Positions 36,744-44,712 of a stretch of DNA of 64,000 bases are shown here, in pieces. A program made the translations under genes and the position numbers. Where the stretch lies: NCBI RefSeq assembly GCF_009909235.1, contig NZ_JAAAPO010000004.1, positions 186,001 to 250,000 on the forward strand, read 5' to 3'. The stretch comes from Novosphingobium ovatum. Lineage in GTDB: Bacteria > Pseudomonadota > Alphaproteobacteria > Sphingomonadales > Sphingomonadaceae. The notes beneath the pieces are model-generated. The model had not been told where the DNA came from and searched no databases. It saw only the letters and a list, made by a program, of their open reading frames with translations. Every line of letters starts with the position of its first letter. Position 1 is the first letter of the stretch.

Positions 36744-38186
36744 TCAGCCCGTGCCGCCCACGGTCAGCCCCTCGATCAACAGGGTGGGCTGGCCCACACC
36801 GGCGGGGACGGATTGACCGCCCTTGCCACACACGCCCACGCCTTCGTCCAGTTCCAGATCATTGCCGATGCCGATCACGCGGGTCAGCACGCTGGGCCCG
36901 TCGCCGATCAGTGTCGCGCCCTTGATCGGCGCGCCGATCTTGCCATCCTCGACCAGATAGGCCTCGGTGCAACTGAACACGAACTTGCCGCTGGTGATGT
37001 CCACCTGCCCGCCGCCGAAACTCTTGGCGTAAATGCCCTTTTTCATGCGGGAGAGCAGTTCGGCCGGGTCATCTTGGCCCGCCCGCATAAAGGTATTGGT
37101 CATGCGCGGCATGGGCGCATGGGCATAGGATTCGCGGCGGCCATTGCCGGTGGGGGCAACCCCCATCAGACGGGCGTTCAACCGGTCCTGGATATAGCCT
37201 TTGAGGATGCCGTCCTCGATCAGGATGTTTTCCTGCGTCGGGGTGCCCTCATCATCGACCGAGAGTGAGCCGCGCCGCCCCTGACCCTGTGCGTTCAGCA
37301 GGCTGCCATCGTCGATCACCGTCACGCCGGGGGCAGCGACTCGCTGGCCGATGCGGCCGGCAAAGGCCGATGTGCCCTTGCGGTTGAAGTCGCCCTCCAG
37401 CCCGTGGCCCACCGCCTCGTGCAGCAAGACGCCGGGCCAGCCGGGCCCGCACAGCACGGGCATTTCGCCCGCAGGCGCGGCCACCGATTCCAGATTGGTC
37501 AGCGCCTGCGCCAGCGCCACGTCAATCGCGCGGTTCCACGTTTCGGGTTTCAGCAGGTCATCATACAAATAGCGCCCGCCAATGCCAAAGCTGCCGGTTT
37601 CGCGCCGCCCGTTCGCTTCGGCCACGATCGAGACGTTGAGCCGCACCAGCGGGCGCACATCCAGCACTGGTTCGGCGTCGCCGCGCACGATTTCCACCAC
37701 CGACCAACTGGCCGCAAGGCTGGCCGACACCTGTGCCACACGCGGATCGCGGGCGCGGGCAACGGCGTCGATCTGCTCCAGCAGGGCGACCTTGGTCGCA
37801 AAATCCACCGCGTCCAGCGGCGAGGCGTCCGTATACAGGTGCCGGTTGGTGCGTGCCGGGGGCGCGGCCTGCGGCCCGGTGGCCGGGTCCAGCAGGCTGA
37901 GCGTTTCGCCCGCCCGCGCGATGGCGGCGGCGGAAATCTCGTTGGCATGGGCAAATCCGGTCATCTCGCCCGAGACGCCGCGCAGGCCAAAGCCCGATTC
38001 GCGGCTGTAGTCGGCGGTCTTCAACCGGCCATCGTCAAAGCCAAAGGCCTCTGACGCGGTGAATTGCAGGAACAGTTCGCCATCGTCACAACGCGACAGC
38101 GTGCGCCGGACCAGCGCGGTGGCCTCGTCCGGGGAGAGTTGGCCAGAGCGGTACAGCAGCGAGCGGGGGTCATTCAACGCGGTCAT
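36744..38186 (-). CDS. tldD: Metalloprotease TldD
   Basis: About 480 residues. The metal site HEAVGHGLEGD (HExxxH type) lies near residue 260. Other TldD/PmbA family blocks are GFGLRGVSGEMTGFAHAN, MTNTFMRAGQDDPAELL and FVFSCTEAYLVEDGKIGAP. TldD works with TldE (PmbA) as a peptidase that trims modified peptides such as microcin B17 and unfolded peptides. No tldE is in this window. The start MTALNDPRS is chosen because 21 further upstream codons are not conserved. Confidence 0.94.
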   Translation of the reverse strand: MTALNDPRSLLYRSGQLSPDEATALVRRTLSRCDDGELFLQFTASEAFGFDDGRLKTADYSRESGFGLRGVSGEMTGFAHANEISAAAIARAGETLSLLDPATGPQAAPPARTNRHLYTDASPLDAVDFATKVALLEQIDAVARARDPRVAQVSASLAASWSVVEIVRGDAEPVLDVRPLVRLNVSIVAEANGRRETGSFGIGGRYLYDDLLKPETWNRAIDVALAQALTNLESVAAPAGEMPVLCGPGWPGVLLHEAVGHGLEGDFNRKGTSAFAGRIGQRVAAPGVTVIDDGSLLNAQGQGRRGSLSVDDEGTPTQENILIEDGILKGYIQDRLNARLMGVAPTGNGRRESYAHAPMPRMTNTFMRAGQDDPAELLSRMKKGIYAKSFGGGQVDITSGKFVFSCTEAYLVEDGKIGAPIKGATLIGDGPSVLTRVIGIGNDLELDEGVGVCGKGGQSVPAGVGQPTLLIEGLTVGGTG

Positions 38187-38270
38187 GCGCCTGATATAAG
38201 CGCCCTGTCGTCCCGCGCAACAGGCGGGCGCGTTACAACGCCCGCCCAATTGCCCGCCGTCTCACCCGAC

Positions 38271-38471
38271 TCAGTGGTGGCCGTCGCCTTCCAGCACGAA
38301 ACGCTTGTCGCAATAGGGGCAATCGACAAAGCCGCGCTCGTCGATTTCCAGATAGACGCGCGGATGGCCCAGCGCGGCGGCCTTGACGGCGGCGGTGCTG
38401 CGGATGTCACCCGCGCCATCGCAGGACACGCGGGCGGTGTGGACGGAAACGGTTTCTCGGGTCTGGGTCAT
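38271..38471 (-). CDS. zf-CHCC (NDUFS6-like) zinc-finger protein
   Basis: A 66-residue protein with the spacing of the zf-CHCC family: Cys in VSCDGAG, His in LGHPRVYLEI, then the pair in DCPYCDKRFVL, ending in a His-rich tail. The mitochondrial homologue is the complex I accessory subunit NDUFS6. In alphaproteobacteria such small proteins are common and are thought to be linked with complex I. The start MTQTRETVSV is taken; the frame is open a further 27 codons upstream without homology. tldD lies downstream. Confidence 0.88.
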   Translation of the reverse strand: MTQTRETVSVHTARVSCDGAGDIRSTAAVKAAALGHPRVYLEIDERGFVDCPYCDKRFVLEGDGHH

Positions 38472-38671
38472 GCCCGCCCGATAGCAAAGCGTTTGCCCCA
38501 TTTCCAGTCCGCAGCGCCCCTGAACCGCAAAGATGGCGAACGGCGCGTTCATGCAAGTTTTTTATGTATCGTTTGGTACCGGTTTGCGACAAGATCGACG
38601 CAACTCCTGTTGGCGATACCAATTGCGACAAATTTGCGCTGATCGCTGTTCTGGTGCTGCGATAAGGCAAT

Positions 38672-39988
38672 ATGCTGCAATACGCTGGCAAACTTGACGG
38701 GCTCCATAGTGGTATGCCGAAACTGCACAATGATCTGCTGATCTGTGACCTGACCCAAAGCTATGCCCCCACGGGCGGCGGTGGGGTCAGCACCTATCTG
38801 CGGGAAAAGCGCCGCCATGTGCTGGAACGCACGCCCCACCGCCTGTTGCAGATCGTGCCGGGACCAGAGGACCGCGTGGTGGAAAACGGCCGCCACATCT
38901 GGGTCGAGGTGGCGGCAAAGCAAGTGCGGGGCAGCCCGAACTATCGCTTTATCCTGCGCACGGCGGCGGTGCGGGCGGTGCTGGAACGCTATCGCCCCGA
39001 TGTGATCGAATCGCTGTGCCCATGGGTGCTGCCCTGGACCGCGATCGGCTATCGCAATGCCCATCCCGAATGCACGCTGGTGGCCGGCTATCACACCGAT
39101 TTCCCCAATGTGCACATCCACCGCGTGGGTGAGGCCCTGTTCGGCCGGCGTGTCGCCCATGCCTTGCGCAAGGTGGCGGTGGGCTATGCCGGGGTGACCT
39201 ATGGCGCGTTTGACAGGCTGTATGCCCTCAATCAGCCGGTGCGGGACCAATTGGCAGGGTGGGGAATCGATCATGTCGATGTCCTCTCGCTGGGGGCGGA
39301 CACCGATCTGTTCAGCCCGGCGCGGCGTGATCCGGGCTTTCGCGCCTCGCTGGGGCTGCCCGAAACGCATGGGCCGCTGCTGACCTATGCCGGGCGGATC
39401 GACAATGAAAAGCGCGCAGACCGCCTGATCGAGATGTTCCGCCGCCTGCCGCCGCAGATGGGCGCGGTGCTGGCGATGTTTGGCGATGGCAAATTGCGCG
39501 ACCGCCTGATCGCCGAAACGCGGGGCATGGCTGTGGCGCTGCCCGGCTTTGTCGATGACCGGCGCTATCTGGCGCGGGCGCTGGCGTCTTCGGACATCTA
39601 TGTCTCGGCGATGGCGGATGAAACCTTTGGCATTTCGGTGATCGAGGCGCAGGCGGCTGGCCTGCCCGTGGTGGGTGTGGCCAGTGGCGCCATGCCCGCG
39701 CGGGTGCCGGCGGGGCTGGGCTATCTGGGGCCGGTGGATGACGTCGAAGCGATGGCCGCGCATGTGCAGGCGGTGTGGGCCGGTGGCGCGGCCGCGATGG
39801 GCGCGCGGGCGCGCGCGCATGTGGTCGAACGCTTTAGCTGGGAGCGCACCTTTAACCGCCTGTTGGCCGATGTGTATCCCGCCGCCATGGCCCGCGCCGC
39901 CCAGCGCCGTCAGGGGCGGTGGCAGGTGGCGCAGACGCAGGGCCCGATGCCGGCGCTGGCACGGGTGCGGGCGGTGGTGCGGGCCTGA
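38672..39988 (+). CDS. GT4-family glycosyltransferase
   Basis: Up to 438 residues. The N-terminal Rossmann domain opens with LLICDLTQSYAPTGGGGVSTY, the Gly-rich acceptor loop of GT-B enzymes. The C-terminal domain has LTYAGRIDNEKRADRLIEMF and the donor-binding block ADETFGISVIEAQAAGLPVVG, with the E-x7-E motif of GT4 retaining transferases. Homologues include alpha-mannosyl- and glucosyltransferases acting on lipids or polysaccharide. The donor and acceptor cannot be told. ATG 38672 has AAGG five bases upstream; ATG 38714 is an alternative. The orphan ABC ATPase follows after about 70 bases on the same strand. Confidence 0.88.
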   Translation: MLQYAGKLDGLHSGMPKLHNDLLICDLTQSYAPTGGGGVSTYLREKRRHVLERTPHRLLQIVPGPEDRVVENGRHIWVEVAAKQVRGSPNYRFILRTAAVRAVLERYRPDVIESLCPWVLPWTAIGYRNAHPECTLVAGYHTDFPNVHIHRVGEALFGRRVAHALRKVAVGYAGVTYGAFDRLYALNQPVRDQLAGWGIDHVDVLSLGADTDLFSPARRDPGFRASLGLPETHGPLLTYAGRIDNEKRADRLIEMFRRLPPQMGAVLAMFGDGKLRDRLIAETRGMAVALPGFVDDRRYLARALASSDIYVSAMADETFGISVIEAQAAGLPVVGVASGAMPARVPAGLGYLGPVDDVEAMAAHVQAVWAGGAAAMGARARAHVVERFSWERTFNRLLADVYPAAMARAAQRRQGRWQVAQTQGPMPALARVRAVVRA

Positions 39989-40056
39989 TCGTTTGCCGCA
40001 ACTGATCGGTGGCGCGGTGGTTGCCAGCGGTGCGATCGGGGCCTAAACACCGGGGC

Positions 40057-41031
40057 ATGAGCACGCCCCCTGTCAGCGAAAACGCCGCCATCTCGATCCG
40101 CAATGTCGTCAAGCGCTATGCGCCCTCTGGTGGCCCCGGTTCGGACAAGGAGGGCAAGCTGGCGCTCAAGGGCGTCAGTTTCGATGTGCCGCAGGGGCAG
40201 ATCTTTGGCTTGCTGGGCCCCAATGGCGCGGGCAAATCCACGCTGATCAACATCATGGCGGGCATGGTGATGAAAACCAGCGGCGAGGTGTCGATCTGGG
40301 GCTTTGACATTGACCGCCAGCGCCGCAACGCCAGCCGCGCCATCGGCATCGTGCCGCAGGAAATCGTCTTTGACCCGTTCTTTACGCCCTATGAGGTGCT
40401 GGAAAACCAGGCCGGTCTGTATGGTATCGCGCCGCCTGCGCGCCTGACCGACCAATTGCTGGCCGATGTGCATCTGACCGACAAGGCGCGCGCCTATGCC
40501 CGCACGCTGTCGGGGGGCATGAAGCGCCGCCTGCTGGTGGCCAAGGCGATGGTGCATCAGCCCCCCGTGCTGGTGCTGGACGAGCCGACGGCGGGCGTGG
40601 ACGTCGAATTGCGCCGCCAGTTGTGGGAGTTGGTCAAGCGGCTGAACGATGAGGGGGTGACCGTGGTGCTGACCACGCATTACCTGGAGGAAGCCGAGCA
40701 ATTGTGCGACCGCATCGCCATCATCAACCATGGTGCGTTGATCGCCAACAAGCCCACCCGCGAATTGGTGGACATGGCGCGCGAAAAGGTGGTGGTGCTG
40801 ACGCTGGACCGCGAACCGCAGGCTTGCCCGACGCATCCCGCTTTCATCAAATGCGTGCGGGGCGGCGACCAGAAGATCGAGATCACCTATAACAAGGACC
40901 GCACCAACGCGGGCGAGATCATGGCGCTGGTGCAGGCGCAGGGGCTGGGCATTGTCGATGTGACAACGCGGGAGGCCGATCTGGAGGATGTGTTCGTCCG
41001 CTTGACGAGTGAGGCGGCGCTGGCCGTTTGA
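40057..41031 (+). CDS. ABC transporter ATP-binding protein (ABC-2 type)
   Basis: About 324 residues. The Walker A is GLLGPNGAGKSTLINIM, the signature LSGGMKRRLLVAKAM, the Walker B VLVLDEPTAGVD, and the H-loop TTHYLEEAEQ. The order and the C-terminal extra domain (about 80 residues, VVVLTLDREPQ onward) resemble the ATPases of ABC-2 exporters for drugs, lipids or polysaccharide (YadG-type). No permease gene lies next to it in this window, so its partner is elsewhere. The start MSTPPVSEN is favoured by GGGGC upstream. It may be co-transcribed with the glycosyltransferase. Confidence 0.9.
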   Translation: MSTPPVSENAAISIRNVVKRYAPSGGPGSDKEGKLALKGVSFDVPQGQIFGLLGPNGAGKSTLINIMAGMVMKTSGEVSIWGFDIDRQRRNASRAIGIVPQEIVFDPFFTPYEVLENQAGLYGIAPPARLTDQLLADVHLTDKARAYARTLSGGMKRRLLVAKAMVHQPPVLVLDEPTAGVDVELRRQLWELVKRLNDEGVTVVLTTHYLEEAEQLCDRIAIINHGALIANKPTRELVDMAREKVVVLTLDREPQACPTHPAFIKCVRGGDQKIEITYNKDRTNAGEIMALVQAQGLGIVDVTTREADLEDVFVRLTSEAALAV

Positions 41032-41096
41032 TCGGGCGCGCGGTTCTGGCGCGCCTTGGCCCCGAGGGCGGCCTGTCGCCAGCCGCCCGCGCGGGA

Positions 41097-41324
41097 TCAG
41101 TCTTGCGGCTTGACCGCGATGGGGGGAGACATGGAAGAGGCTACGCCACGACGGCGGCCGGCTTCATCGGTTTCAACATCGTCAAATACCCAGCGGCCTT
41201 TGTCCAGTCGCCGGATTGGTTTGTTGCAACGGCGGCAATAACCGATGAAATTCAGCCCATCCCATTGCACTTTGCGCCGTCTGGGCGAATGTCGGGAAAA
41301 CAGGCAGAGAACGCGTAAGGGCAT
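41097..41324 (-). CDS. Small CHCC zinc-ribbon protein (copy B)
   Basis: A 75-residue protein with the same C-x4-H-x17-C-x2-C pattern as the one at 32877-33086: Cys7 and His12 in LCLFSRH, then the pair in GYCRRCNKPIRRL, followed by GRWV where copy A has GTWK. Outside these positions the two differ, so they are old paralogues, not a recent duplication. The C-terminal 25 residues are polar. No strong ribosome binding site precedes the ATG. It lies alone between the convergent ABC ATPase and the divergent nadB. Confidence 0.55.
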   Translation of the reverse strand: MPLRVLCLFSRHSPRRRKVQWDGLNFIGYCRRCNKPIRRLDKGRWVFDDVETDEAGRRRGVASSMSPPIAVKPQD

Positions 41325-41643
41325 GATGACAACCGTTCAAGTGAGGGGGCGGAAAGCCCAAGCCCTATCATAGGGTTTGCATATTCCATTTATATTACAG
41401 ACCTTTGCGCGGCAATGCCGCAGTGGGCTGTTTGTGCAGCGTTTGCCCGAAATTGCATACGCAAAACTGCCTATCGCGACTGGAAAGGGCCGTTTCCCCG
41501 CGCAGCGGCCAGAGGGGCAAACTGGGTCTGGAGATGCCGCGCCCCCTTTTCAAATCGTCAGCAATCGGCAAAGCAGCGGGAATGATTCCTTCTGTCGCCC
41601 CGTTTCGCCTGTTTTGCCCTGCCTTGCGCCGGGGCGCCCGCGC
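41325..41643. promoter_or_regulatory. Intergenic region upstream of nadB and copy B
   Basis: This 319-base gap contains a perfect palindrome CCCTAT-C-ATAGGG (41363-41375) about 40 bases upstream of the minus-strand zinc-ribbon gene, followed by an AT-rich stretch (about 41379-41400). The palindrome could be an operator. The right half is GC-rich and presumably holds the nadB promoter and leader; no gene is supported there. Confidence 0.4.
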
Positions 41644-43236
41644 ATGAGCCAGGCTGACGTGATCATCGTCGGGTCGGGCGCGGCAGGGCTGACGGCGGCC
41701 TTGACGCTGGCCGATCGGCTGAAGGTGACGGTGCTGGCCAAGGGCAATCTGACCAGCGGATCGACCGCATGGGCGCAGGGCGGGATCGCCGCCGTGCTGG
41801 ACGCGGGCGACACGTTTGAAGACCACATCCGCGACACGATGGTGGCAGGCGCCGGGTTGAACCGGCAGGAAACCGTCGAATTCGTGATCGAGCGCGCGCC
41901 GCACGCGATCAACCGGCTGATCGGTCTGGGCGTGCCGTTCAACACCGCCAGCGACGGGCAGGGGGGCAATGGGCTGCACCTCACGCGCGAAGGCGGGCAT
42001 TCGCATCGCCGCATCGTGCATGTGGATGATGCGACCGGCTGGGCGGTGCAATCGGCATTGTTGGCCGCGGCAGAGGCGCACCCCAATATCACCCTGTTGC
42101 CGGGGCGGGCCTGCATTGACCTGATCAATGGCCGCCATGAAATGCGCTATTCCGGGTCGGGGCGGGTGTGGGGCGTCTATGCCCTGGACGAGGCGACCGG
42201 CCGGGTCGAGGCCCACACCGCCCGCGCCACCATTCTGGCCACGGGCGGGGCGGGGCGCGTGTACCAGTTCAGCACCGCCCCGCGCGGCGCGACCGGGGAC
42301 GGCATCGCCATGGCGTGGCGGGCGGGTGCGCGCGTCTCGAACATGGAGATGATGCAGTTCCACCCCACCTGCCTGTATAATCTGGAGGTCAAGAACTTCC
42401 TGATCACCGAGGCGGTGCGTGGCGAGGGCGGGCAGTTGATCAACCCGCGCACGGGCAAGCGCTTCATGCCGTTTTATGACGAGCGGCTGGAACTGGCCCC
42501 GCGCGACATCGTTGCCCGCGCCATCGATGCCGAGATCAAGAAATTCGGGCTGGATTACGTCCATCTGGACATCAGCCACATGCCCGAAGACTTCGTGCGG
42601 GGGCATTTCCCGACCATTTATGAAAAGCTGCTGGCGCTGGGCATCGACATGACGCGCCAGCCGATCCCGGTTGTTCCGGCCCAGCATTACACCTGCGGCG
42701 GGATCATCACCGATCTGGACGGCCACACCGATCTGCCGGGCCTGTATGCCGCCGGGGAATGCGCCGAAAGCGGGCTGCATGGGGCCAACCGTCTGGCCTC
42801 GAACAGCCTGCTGGAATGCTTTGTCTTTGGCGAGGCGGCGGCGGCCGACATACTGGCGCGCTGGGATGAATTCACCGCGCCGCCCGCGATCCGCGCATGG
42901 GATGAAAGCCGGGTGGCCGATTCCGACGAAGAGGTGATCATCAAGCAGAACTGGACCGAGATCCGCCGGTTCATGTGGAACTATGTGGGGATCGTGCGCA
43001 CGACCAAGCGGCTGGAGCGCGCCGCCCACCGCATCGCCCTGTTGTTTGACGAGATCGAGGATTATTACGGCCATTTCCGCGTGACGACCGATCTGATCGA
43101 ACTGCGCAACCTGCTGCAAAGCGCCGATCTGATCGTCAAGTCGGCGCTGAAACGCCATGAAAGCCGGGGTTTGCACTATACGCGGGACTATCCGGCGACC
43201 CATGTCGAACCGCGCGACACGGTGCTGGTGCCCTAA
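41644..43236 (+). CDS. nadB: L-aspartate oxidase
   Basis: A 530-residue flavoprotein. The N-terminal FAD-binding motif is VIIVGSGAAGLTAALTLA. Other blocks are GNLTSGSTAWAQGGIAAVLD, the active-site region HSHRRIVHVDD, MEMMQFHPTCLYN, QHYTCGGIITDLDG and GANRLASNSLLECFVFG. It oxidises L-aspartate to iminoaspartate, the first step of de novo NAD synthesis; nadA and nadC are not in this window. The start MSQADVIIVGSG begins right at the FAD motif, so the longer upstream frame is not used. Confidence 0.96.
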   Translation: MSQADVIIVGSGAAGLTAALTLADRLKVTVLAKGNLTSGSTAWAQGGIAAVLDAGDTFEDHIRDTMVAGAGLNRQETVEFVIERAPHAINRLIGLGVPFNTASDGQGGNGLHLTREGGHSHRRIVHVDDATGWAVQSALLAAAEAHPNITLLPGRACIDLINGRHEMRYSGSGRVWGVYALDEATGRVEAHTARATILATGGAGRVYQFSTAPRGATGDGIAMAWRAGARVSNMEMMQFHPTCLYNLEVKNFLITEAVRGEGGQLINPRTGKRFMPFYDERLELAPRDIVARAIDAEIKKFGLDYVHLDISHMPEDFVRGHFPTIYEKLLALGIDMTRQPIPVVPAQHYTCGGIITDLDGHTDLPGLYAAGECAESGLHGANRLASNSLLECFVFGEAAAADILARWDEFTAPPAIRAWDESRVADSDEEVIIKQNWTEIRRFMWNYVGIVRTTKRLERAAHRIALLFDEIEDYYGHFRVTTDLIELRNLLQSADLIVKSALKRHESRGLHYTRDYPATHVEPRDTVLVP

Positions 43237-43260
43237 GGGCCGCCAGCACCGCGCTTGGCA

Positions 43261-44712
43261 TCAGAACGGCACCGCCGGGGCTTCGGCGTCAGGCAGGTGC
43301 GTGCCCATCAGGCGGGCGATGGTCGGTGCGATTTGACGCATGTCCACCACGCCCAGATCGCGGCCCTGTGGCACGCCCGCGCCCATCAGCAACAGGGTGG
43401 ACCGCATCCGCACGTCATCCGGGAAATAGCCGTGCATCCCCTTGTAGGGCGAAGGGAACAGCATCGGCATGCCAGGTCCGCGCCATGGGGCGGCCATCAC
43501 CCCGTTGCCCAGATTGACGTAAAAGGCGGCTTGGGGATTGCCCCCGCCCTGCGCGATGGCGTCGGATTCAATAACGCGCTCGATGCGGCTGGCTGGATCG
43601 GCCTTGAGCCGCGCCAGCAGGTCGCGCACGCGGGCCTGCAAGGCCGCGTCCGTTGGCCGGGCCAGCACCACCGCGATCGACCCGCCCGAAGGCCATGGCA
43701 CCGCGTCCCAGCCCGCCACCTTGACCGCGCCGGTGGCATCGGGCGGCGACAGGCGGATCAGCCCGGCATCGATAAACGGGCGATAGAGGTTGAGCGCCGT
43801 GTCCACCGGGGCAAAGCCATGGTCGGACACCACCGCCACCACGCCATTGCGATGGGCGGCGATATGCGCTGCCACCAGCCGTCCGACAATGGCGTCGATG
43901 CGCTCCAGCACCGCATGGGCGGGCGCGCTGTCGGGGCCATGGACATGCTGATTGTGGTCCAGCGCGGTCAGGTACACCGTCATGAACCCGGGACGATGCG
44001 TTGCGATCAACCGCGCGGCATAGCGGCCACGGGTCTCGTCGCCGTCGATGTCCTCGTTGATGCCGGGGGCGTAATGGCCCTCATGCGCGCCGATTTGCGC
44101 CAACAGGCCGGGAGTGGACAGGTTGGCCACCAGCTTGTCATCGTCACCATGGCCGGTGCGCCAGATCTGCGGCAGGTTATAGGTCACATTTGCCCCCACG
44201 CTGACCGGCCAATGCACGTTGGCGGTGGTCAGCCCGGCGCGGCGGGCCGCATCCCACAAGGTGGGGCGGGTGATGTCGCTGGTGTACCAGTACCAGCCTT
44301 CCTGATTGATCTGCGTGGGATCAAAGGTGGTGTTGCTGACCACGCCATGGCGCGCCGGGGCGACCCCGGTGATCAGCGTGGTGTGGCTGGGATAGGTCAC
44401 GGTGGGCAGCACGCCCACAACGCCCGTGGCCGACGCGCCTTGGGTGATGAAGCGGCGCAGGTTGGGCAGGTTCAGCCCGCGCTGGGCGGCCTGTGCCACA
44501 TCGGCAGGGCGCAACCCGTCGATCGAGATCAACAGCACCGGATGGACGGCCGATGCGGCCGGGCGGGCCGGCGCGCGGCGGGCCGGCGAGGCCAGCGCGG
44601 GGGTGATCCCCACGCTGGCCAGCACCATGGCCGCCGCGGCCATCAGGCAGGCGCGCCGCGCATACCGCCCGCGGGCGGCAGCGACCGTGGCGATAGGCGC
44701 GGCGCGGCGCAT
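43261..44712 (-). CDS. Exported nucleotide pyrophosphatase/phosphodiesterase (NPP family)
   Basis: A 483-residue protein of the alkaline phosphatase superfamily. The signal region is MRRAAPIATVAAARG... with a hydrophobic core and ALASP cleavage. The metal site Asp is in LLISIDGLRP, the nucleophile Thr in VTYPSHTTLITG, and further ligands in LDHNQHVHGPDS and VVSDHGFAPV. NPP enzymes split phosphodiester or pyrophosphate bonds of nucleotides and lipids. Its ATG overlaps the stop of the TonB receptor upstream (ATGA), so they form one operon. The pair probably brings in and hydrolyses an organic phosphate; Pho-box-like repeats lie upstream. Confidence 0.9.
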   Translation of the reverse strand: MRRAAPIATVAAARGRYARRACLMAAAAMVLASVGITPALASPARRAPARPAASAVHPVLLISIDGLRPADVAQAAQRGLNLPNLRRFITQGASATGVVGVLPTVTYPSHTTLITGVAPARHGVVSNTTFDPTQINQEGWYWYTSDITRPTLWDAARRAGLTTANVHWPVSVGANVTYNLPQIWRTGHGDDDKLVANLSTPGLLAQIGAHEGHYAPGINEDIDGDETRGRYAARLIATHRPGFMTVYLTALDHNQHVHGPDSAPAHAVLERIDAIVGRLVAAHIAAHRNGVVAVVSDHGFAPVDTALNLYRPFIDAGLIRLSPPDATGAVKVAGWDAVPWPSGGSIAVVLARPTDAALQARVRDLLARLKADPASRIERVIESDAIAQGGGNPQAAFYVNLGNGVMAAPWRGPGMPMLFPSPYKGMHGYFPDDVRMRSTLLLMGAGVPQGRDLGVVDMRQIAPTIARLMGTHLPDAEAPAVPF

